This document shows positions 6,802 to 11,083 of a stretch of DNA of 11,083 bases, in pieces. This DNA is from an uncultured Alphaproteobacteria bacterium (GTDB lineage: Bacteria > Pseudomonadota > Alphaproteobacteria > CALKHQ01): contig CALKHQ010000308.1 in assembly GCA_937988735.1 (NCBI GenBank), positions 1-11,083 on the forward strand, written 5' to 3'. The translations under genes and the position numbers were made by a program. The notes beneath the pieces were generated by a model. That model worked only from the letters and a program-made list of their open reading frames with translations, ran no database searches and was not told the DNA's origin. Position 1 is the first letter of the stretch. Every line of letters begins with the position of its first letter.

Positions 6802-8322
6802 ATGACCGCAGGCAGCAGATACGGCGTCGCCGACGTCTCCAGGGCCTTCGGGCCGGTGCAGGCGCTGCGCGGGGTGACGCTGGAGTTCCTTCCCGGCGAG
6901 GTGCTGGCGCTGGTCGGCGAGAACGGCGCCGGCAAGTCCACGCTGATGCGCATCCTGGAGGGCGAGTACCAGCCCGACAGCGGCACGGTGACGGCCGACG
7001 GCCGGCCGGTGACGCTGAACGGCACGGCCGACGCCCATGCGCTCGGCATCCGGGTCATCCACCAGGAGCCGGAGACGGTCGCCGAGCTGACCGTGGCCGA
7101 GAACGTGTTCATCGGCGACTTCCGGCGCAGGGGCGGCCTGTTCGTGGACTGGGCCGACCTCGAGCGGCGGACGATGGACCTGCTGCGCCAGTTCGGGGTG
7201 GAGAACGAGCTGAACCCGCGGCGGCTGTGCCGGCATCTGGGCCCGGCGCAGCGGCAGCTCATCGAGATCATGCGGGCGCTCAAGTCCGGCGTGCGCCTGC
7301 TGGCTCTGGACGAGCCCACCTCGTCGCTGACCGAGGACGAGGCGCAGCGGCTGTTCGCCGTCATCCGCCGGATGCGTGCCGAGGGGGTTGCGGTCATCTA
7401 CATCTCGCACCGGCTGCACGAGATCATGCCGCTCGCGGACCGGGTGGCGGTGCTGCGCGACGGGGCGCTGATCGACGTGCGCCCGATCGCCGACGTCAAC
7501 GAGCGCGACATCGCCCAGCTCATGGTCGGGCGGCCGGTGGAGAGCTTCTACCAGACCGGGCAGCGCGCGAAGGGCGAGGTGATGCTCGCGGTGCGCGGGC
7601 TCACCACGGAGAAGGTGCGCGACTGCTCGCTGGAGGTGAGGGCCGGCGAGGTGGTCGGGCTCGGCGGGCTGATGGGCGCCGGCCGCACCGAGCTCGCCAA
7701 GGGGATCTTCGGCTTCGACCGCGCGCTCGCCGGCGAGGTGCGGGTCGCCGGCAGGCCGGTGCGGCTGCGCAGCCCCGCCGACGCCATCCTCGCCGGCATC
7801 GGCTTCGCGCCCGAGGACCGCAAGCACGAGGCGCTGCTGATGATGCGCGGCGTGCGCGAGAACATCAGCCTGTGCGTCCCCGACCGCATCAGCATCGCGG
7901 GCTTCGTCCGCCGGTCGGCCGAGACCGCCATCGCGGCGCGGATGGTGGAGCGGATGCAGGTGAAGACGCCGAGCCTCTCGCAGCTCGTGTCGAAGCTCAG
8001 CGGCGGAAACCAGCAGAAGGTGGTGCTGGGGCGCTGGCTGGCGCGGCAGCCGAAGGTGCTGATCCTGGACGAGCCGACCCGCGGCATCGACGTCGGCGCC
8101 AAGGCCGAAATCTACCGCCTGATCGAGGAACTGGCCGAAGGGGGGATGGCAATCCTCATGATTTCCTCCGAGATGCCCGAGCTGCTGGGCGTGACCGACC
8201 GCATCCTGGTGATGCGCGACCGGACCATCGTCGGCGAGCTCGAGACCGCGGGCGCCACCGAGGACGACATCCTCCGGCTGGCGATGGGCGAGAACCTCGA
8301 TGGCCGGAGGGCGGCGTCATGA
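6802..8322 (+). CDS. Sugar ABC importer ATPase, two nucleotide-binding domains (AraG/RbsA/MglA type)
   Basis: A 506-residue cytoplasmic ATPase with two fused nucleotide-binding domains, the normal size for the CUT2 sugar importer family. Domain one has Walker A GENGAGKST (39-47), Q-loop Gln88, a diverged signature LGPAQRQ (146-152), Walker B LLALDEPTS with Glu171, and switch His203. Domain two has the degenerate Walker A typical of the family (GLMGAGRTE, Arg295 instead of Lys), a full signature LSGGNQQ (399-405) and Walker B LILDEPTRG with Glu424. The frame is open further upstream, but 6802 is the first ATG that gives a normal N terminus and there is no start codon in frame between the binding-protein stop and it. 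No Shine-Dalgarno lies close by; the nearest purine run (6738-6747) is on the far side of the hairpin. Its stop overlaps the permease start as ATGA. Confidence 0.95.
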   Translation: MTAGSRYGVADVSRAFGPVQALRGVTLEFLPGEVLALVGENGAGKSTLMRILEGEYQPDSGTVTADGRPVTLNGTADAHALGIRVIHQEPETVAELTVAENVFIGDFRRRGGLFVDWADLERRTMDLLRQFGVENELNPRRLCRHLGPAQRQLIEIMRALKSGVRLLALDEPTSSLTEDEAQRLFAVIRRMRAEGVAVIYISHRLHEIMPLADRVAVLRDGALIDVRPIADVNERDIAQLMVGRPVESFYQTGQRAKGEVMLAVRGLTTEKVRDCSLEVRAGEVVGLGGLMGAGRTELAKGIFGFDRALAGEVRVAGRPVRLRSPADAILAGIGFAPEDRKHEALLMMRGVRENISLCVPDRISIAGFVRRSAETAIAARMVERMQVKTPSLSQLVSKLSGGNQQKVVLGRWLARQPKVLILDEPTRGIDVGAKAEIYRLIEELAEGGMAILMISSEMPELLGVTDRILVMRDRTIVGELETAGATEDDILRLAMGENLDGRRAAS

Positions 8323-9323
8323 CCGAGGCCACGGTCCGCGGCGGCCGCGCCGGGCATCCGGGCCCCGCGATGCACTTCATCCGCAACACCATCGGCACCC
8401 AGAACCTCAGCCTGCTGATCGCGCTGATCCTGCTGATCGCCATTTTCGGCGCGATCCGTCCCGACGCCTTCTTCCTCGGCCGCACGGTCACCAACATCGT
8501 GCTCGGCGTCTCGATCCTCGGCGTGCTCGCCATCGCGCAGACGATGGTGATCGTCTCCGGCGGGCTCGACATCTCCGTCGGCTCGGCGACCGGGCTGTGC
8601 ACGCTGGTCGCGGCGCTGGCGATCGAAGCCTCGGGGTCGGCCGCCGTCGGGGTACTGGCGGCGCTCGCCGCCGGCGCGGCGGCCGGCTGCATCAACGGCC
8701 TCATCATCACCTTCGGCCGGGTGAACCCGGTGATCACAACGCTGGGGACGATGGCGGCCTTCCGCGGGCTTGCCCTCATCATCTCCGACGGGCGGTCGAT
8801 CGGCATCCTCAACCAGGATTTCCGCTGGATCGGCTCCGGCTTCGTCTGGTTCCTGCCGGTGCCGGTGTTCCTGATGCTGCTGGTCGCCGTCCTGTTCTTC
8901 TGCTTCATGCGGTTCACCATTCCGGGCCGCAACGTCTACGCCATGGGCGGCAACCCGGTGGTGGCACGGCTGGCGGGCATCGGGCTCACGAAGTACCGCA
9001 TCGCGATCTACACGGTCAGCGGCATCGCCGCCGGGCTCGCCGGCGTCATCCTCGCCGCGCGCACCGGCTCGGGCCAGCCGGTCTCCGGCTCGGAGGGGCT
9101 GGAACTGGAGGCGATCACCGCCGCGATCCTCGGCGGCTGCGCGCTCGCCGGCGGCAAGGGCACGATCGTCGGCGCCGTGCTGGCGGTGCTGATCCTCGGC
9201 GTGCTCAAGACCGGCATGCTGCTCGTGGGCCTGCAGTCGTTCTGGCAGGACGTGGCCAAGGGCGCGCTGCTGGTGGGCGCGGTGATGATCCAGGAGCTGC
9301 GGTTCCGCAGGTCCGGGGACTGA
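8319..9323 (+). CDS. Sugar ABC importer permease (AraH/RbsC family)
   Basis: A 334-residue integral membrane protein of the BPD_transp_2 family. Hydrophobic segments are seen near residues 30-46, 58-80, 92-104, 108-132, 136-156, 175-197, 228-247, 265-275, 282-303 and 314-325. Family marks are GGLDISVGS (81-89) and, before the last helices, LEAITAAILGGCALAGGKGTIVGAV, the loop that contacts the ATPase. The first 25 residues are a polar cytoplasmic leader. The ATG at 8319 overlaps the ATPase stop (ATGA), with GGAGGG at 8306-8311 seven bases ahead, so the two are translationally coupled. It would form a homodimer channel working with the ATPase and the AraF-like binding protein. No separate second permease gene is present, as is usual for this family. 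Confidence 0.95.
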   Translation: MTEATVRGGRAGHPGPAMHFIRNTIGTQNLSLLIALILLIAIFGAIRPDAFFLGRTVTNIVLGVSILGVLAIAQTMVIVSGGLDISVGSATGLCTLVAALAIEASGSAAVGVLAALAAGAAAGCINGLIITFGRVNPVITTLGTMAAFRGLALIISDGRSIGILNQDFRWIGSGFVWFLPVPVFLMLLVAVLFFCFMRFTIPGRNVYAMGGNPVVARLAGIGLTKYRIAIYTVSGIAAGLAGVILAARTGSGQPVSGSEGLELEAITAAILGGCALAGGKGTIVGAVLAVLILGVLKTGMLLVGLQSFWQDVAKGALLVGAVMIQELRFRRSGD

Positions 9324-9340
9324 CGACGGGAGGGACGGCG

Positions 9341-10222
9341 ATGCTGAGCCGGGAACAGGCGGCGTTCTTCTGGGAGAACGGCTATCTGCTGGTCGAGGAC
9401 GTGGTGCCCGCCGAGACCGTCGCGGAGGCGCGCGCCGCGATCGACGAACTGGTGGCGGCCTCCCGCTTCGTGAAGGCGAGCGACGACCGCTACGACCTGG
9501 AGGACGACCACAGCGCCGCCAACCCGCGGGTTCGGCGGATCAAGAACCCGCACACGGCGCATCCGGTGTTCGACCGGCTGCTGCGCGGCGACCTGCTGGT
9601 GGACATCGTCGCCGACCTGCTGGGTCCCGACGTCCGCTTCCAGCACACCAAGCTCAACATCAAGCCGCGCGGCGGCGGCGAGGCGGTGGAATGGCACCAG
9701 GACTGGGCCTTCTACCCCCACACCAACGACGACATCCTGGAAGTGGGAGTGATGCTGGACGACTGCACGCCCGAGAACGGGCCGCTGCTGGTCATCCCCG
9801 GCAGCCACCGCGGGCCGGTCCACGACCACCACCACAACGGGTTCTTCGTCGGCGCCATCGACGCAACCGCCACCGACATCGGGGTGGAGCGGGCGGTGCC
9901 GCTGCTCGGCCGGGCGGGGTCGGTGACGCTGCACCACGTGCGCACGGTCCACGGGTCGGAGCCGAACAACTCCGACCGCGACCGCCGCCTGCTGCTCTAC
10001 GGCTATGCCGCCGCCGACGCCTGGGTGCTGCCGGCGCACCTGTTCCCGGGGCTCGACGTGTACGAGGCGCAGATGGTGCGCGGGCAGTCCACGCTCCAGC
10101 CGCGGATGGAGGCGCTGCCGGTGCGCATGCCCTATCCGCTGTCGCCGCACCAGGGCTCGATCTTCGAGAACCAGCGACTGGTCCGCGGCCGGTCCTTCGG
10201 CGCCAGGGCGGCCGGGCGATGA
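9341..10222 (+). CDS. Phytanoyl-CoA dioxygenase (PhyH) family Fe(II)/2-oxoglutarate oxygenase
   Basis: A 293-residue member of the PhyH family of non-haem iron, 2-oxoglutarate-dependent oxygenases. The iron-binding triad is visible as His119-x-Asp121 (EWHQDW) and His204 (TVHGSEPN), followed by the 2-oxoglutarate-binding Arg in RDRR (215-216). The segment ENGPLLVIPGSH (145-156) is characteristic. A His-rich loop HDHHHNG (161-167) follows. There is no signal peptide, so it acts in the cytoplasm. The ATG at 9341 has GGGAGGG about 6 bases upstream. It lies 17 bp after the permease gene and its stop overlaps the mutarotase start as ATGA, so it belongs to the same transcript. Its substrate is unknown. 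Known relatives hydroxylate fatty acyl-CoA, ectoine, proline or natural products, and some oxygenases remove O- or N-methyl groups. Placement suggests a sugar or modified sugar, but that is inference. Confidence 0.9.
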   Translation: MLSREQAAFFWENGYLLVEDVVPAETVAEARAAIDELVAASRFVKASDDRYDLEDDHSAANPRVRRIKNPHTAHPVFDRLLRGDLLVDIVADLLGPDVRFQHTKLNIKPRGGGEAVEWHQDWAFYPHTNDDILEVGVMLDDCTPENGPLLVIPGSHRGPVHDHHHNGFFVGAIDATATDIGVERAVPLLGRAGSVTLHHVRTVHGSEPNNSDRDRRLLLYGYAAADAWVLPAHLFPGLDVYEAQMVRGQSTLQPRMEALPVRMPYPLSPHQGSIFENQRLVRGRSFGARAAGR

Positions 10223-11083
10223 CCGAGATCCTGACGCTGGCGGCGGGCGGCCTCGAGGCCGGGGTCGCGCCGGAGATCGGGGGATCGCTCACCCACTTCC
10301 GCCGCGCCGACGGGACGGACCTGATGCGGGCGGCCGACGCCGCCGCCCTCGCCCGCCGCGACCCGATCGGCGTCGCCTGCTTCCCGCTGGTGCCCTTCTC
10401 CGGCCGCATCGCCCACGGGCGGCTGACCTTCCGCGGCCGCAGCCACGACCTGCCGCGCAACGCGCCGCCGGACCCGAACGCGCTCCACGGCGACGGCTGG
10501 CAGTGCCCGTGGCAGGTGGAGCATGCGGACGGCCGCGAGGTGCGGCTGGTGCTGCCGGACCCGAAGCGCGGCTGGCCCTGGGCCTATTCCGCCCGCCAGA
10601 GCTACCGCCTCGCCGGGGACGGGCTGACCGTCACCCTGTCGGTGACCAACGAGAGCGACGAACCGATGCCGGCCGGCCTCGGCATCCACCCGTGGTTCGA
10701 CGCCACGCCCGACGCGACGCTGGCGTTCCGGGCGCGGTCGGTGTTCCGGGTGGACGATGGCTATCTGTTCGCCGGCGTGACCCCGATCCCCGAGTCGTGG
10801 GACTTCAGCGCGGCGAAACCGGTGGCCGGGACGGGGCTGGTCAACGGCTTCGCCGGCTGGACCGGGATTGCCGAAATCGCCTGGCCGTCCCGGCGCGCGG
10901 CGCTGCGCATCGAGGCGGACCCGCCGCTGACCCACCTGGTGGTCTACACCCCGCCCGGCCAGCCCTTCTTCTGCGTCGAGCCGGTCACCCACTCGGTGGA
11001 TGCCTTCAACCTGGAGGAGACGGGCGCGGCGCCGGACAACGGCACCGTCGTGCTTGCGCCGGGCGAGACGCTCACCGGCACCG
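10219..11083 (+). CDS. Aldose 1-epimerase (mutarotase) family protein, 3' partial
   Basis: An open frame from the ATG at 10219 to the window end, 288 complete codons without a stop, so the C terminus is missing by what is probably a short piece. It matches the galactose mutarotase/aldose 1-epimerase superfamily: VPFSGRIAHG with Arg63, LHGDGW with His90, GIHPWF with the probable catalytic acid His157, and CVEPVTHSVDAFN with the probable catalytic base Glu254. These enzymes interconvert alpha and beta anomers of aldoses. The start overlaps the oxygenase stop (ATGA) and no other start fits, which indicates coupled translation. In this cluster it would supply the anomer used by a sugar 1-dehydrogenase. 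The shorter SGRI in place of the classic N-R-I motif places it among the diverged bacterial mutarotase-like proteins, so the exact sugar is unclear. Confidence 0.9.
   Translation, partial: MTEILTLAAGGLEAGVAPEIGGSLTHFRRADGTDLMRAADAAALARRDPIGVACFPLVPFSGRIAHGRLTFRGRSHDLPRNAPPDPNALHGDGWQCPWQVEHADGREVRLVLPDPKRGWPWAYSARQSYRLAGDGLTVTLSVTNESDEPMPAGLGIHPWFDATPDATLAFRARSVFRVDDGYLFAGVTPIPESWDFSAAKPVAGTGLVNGFAGWTGIAEIAWPSRRAALRIEADPPLTHLVVYTPPGQPFFCVEPVTHSVDAFNLEETGAAPDNGTVVLAPGETLTGT

Noticed and set aside
7227..8318. Upstream extension of the permease frame through the ATPase gene
   Set aside because: Out-of-frame translation of the ATPase gene; the permease begins at the ATGA overlap with a good ribosome site.
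9008..10150. A 380-codon minus-strand open frame over the permease end and oxygenase
   Set aside because: Antisense shadow of genes with clear motifs; no domain is recognisable.
10132..10992. Minus-strand frame over the mutarotase gene
   Set aside because: The plus strand encodes a protein with mutarotase motifs up to the window edge; the minus translation has none.

Overview
The window is a very GC-rich, almost gap-free stretch whose protein families and gene order point to a free-living alphaproteobacterium, Rhodospirillales- or Rhizobiales-like. That placement is inferred from composition and gene style and not proven. It holds nine protein genes, one possible tiny leader ORF, two likely GntR operators with overlapping promoters, and three strong hairpins. 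I saw no RNA gene, insertion sequence, CRISPR array or phage gene, and no gene-free stretch longer than 300 bases.

Left edge (1-1782): the C-terminal part of a hybrid sensor histidine kinase (PAS-PAS-HisKA-HATPase-receiver), cut by the window start. It converges on a leftward SMP-30/gluconolactonase gene (1793-2701). The two stop codons lie on opposite arms of one hairpin.

Centre: the lactonase gene is divergent from a FadR/DgoR-type GntR regulator (2826-3563). An imperfect palindrome with a GTNNNAC core sits where it would cover both divergent promoters. A related site lies between the regulator and a seven-gene rightward cluster: an enolase-superfamily sugar-acid dehydratase resembling galactonate dehydratase (3693-4868), an SDR dehydrogenase (4888-5664), an AraF-like periplasmic sugar-binding protein (5735-6736), a two-domain sugar ABC ATPase (6802-8322), its permease (8319-9323), a phytanoyl-CoA-dioxygenase-type Fe(II)/2-oxoglutarate oxygenase (9341-10222) and an aldose 1-epimerase cut by the right edge (10219 onward).

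Read together, this looks like one uptake-and-oxidation module for an aldose. The ABC importer brings the sugar in, the mutarotase equilibrates its anomers, the SDR may oxidise it to a lactone, the SMP-30 protein opens the lactone, and the dehydratase makes a 2-keto-3-deoxy sugar acid, with the GntR protein sensing an intermediate. The later steps (kinase/aldolase or second dehydratase/semialdehyde dehydrogenase) are not in view. The oxygenase fits none of the standard steps, yet it is translationally linked to the mutarotase. It is the most interesting gene here and suggests a modified sugar substrate. Other points worth a look are a leader region before the dehydratase (hairpin, possible Shine-Dalgarno sequestration and a 14-codon ORF ending in ATGA) and a 16-bp hairpin between the binding-protein and ATPase genes.
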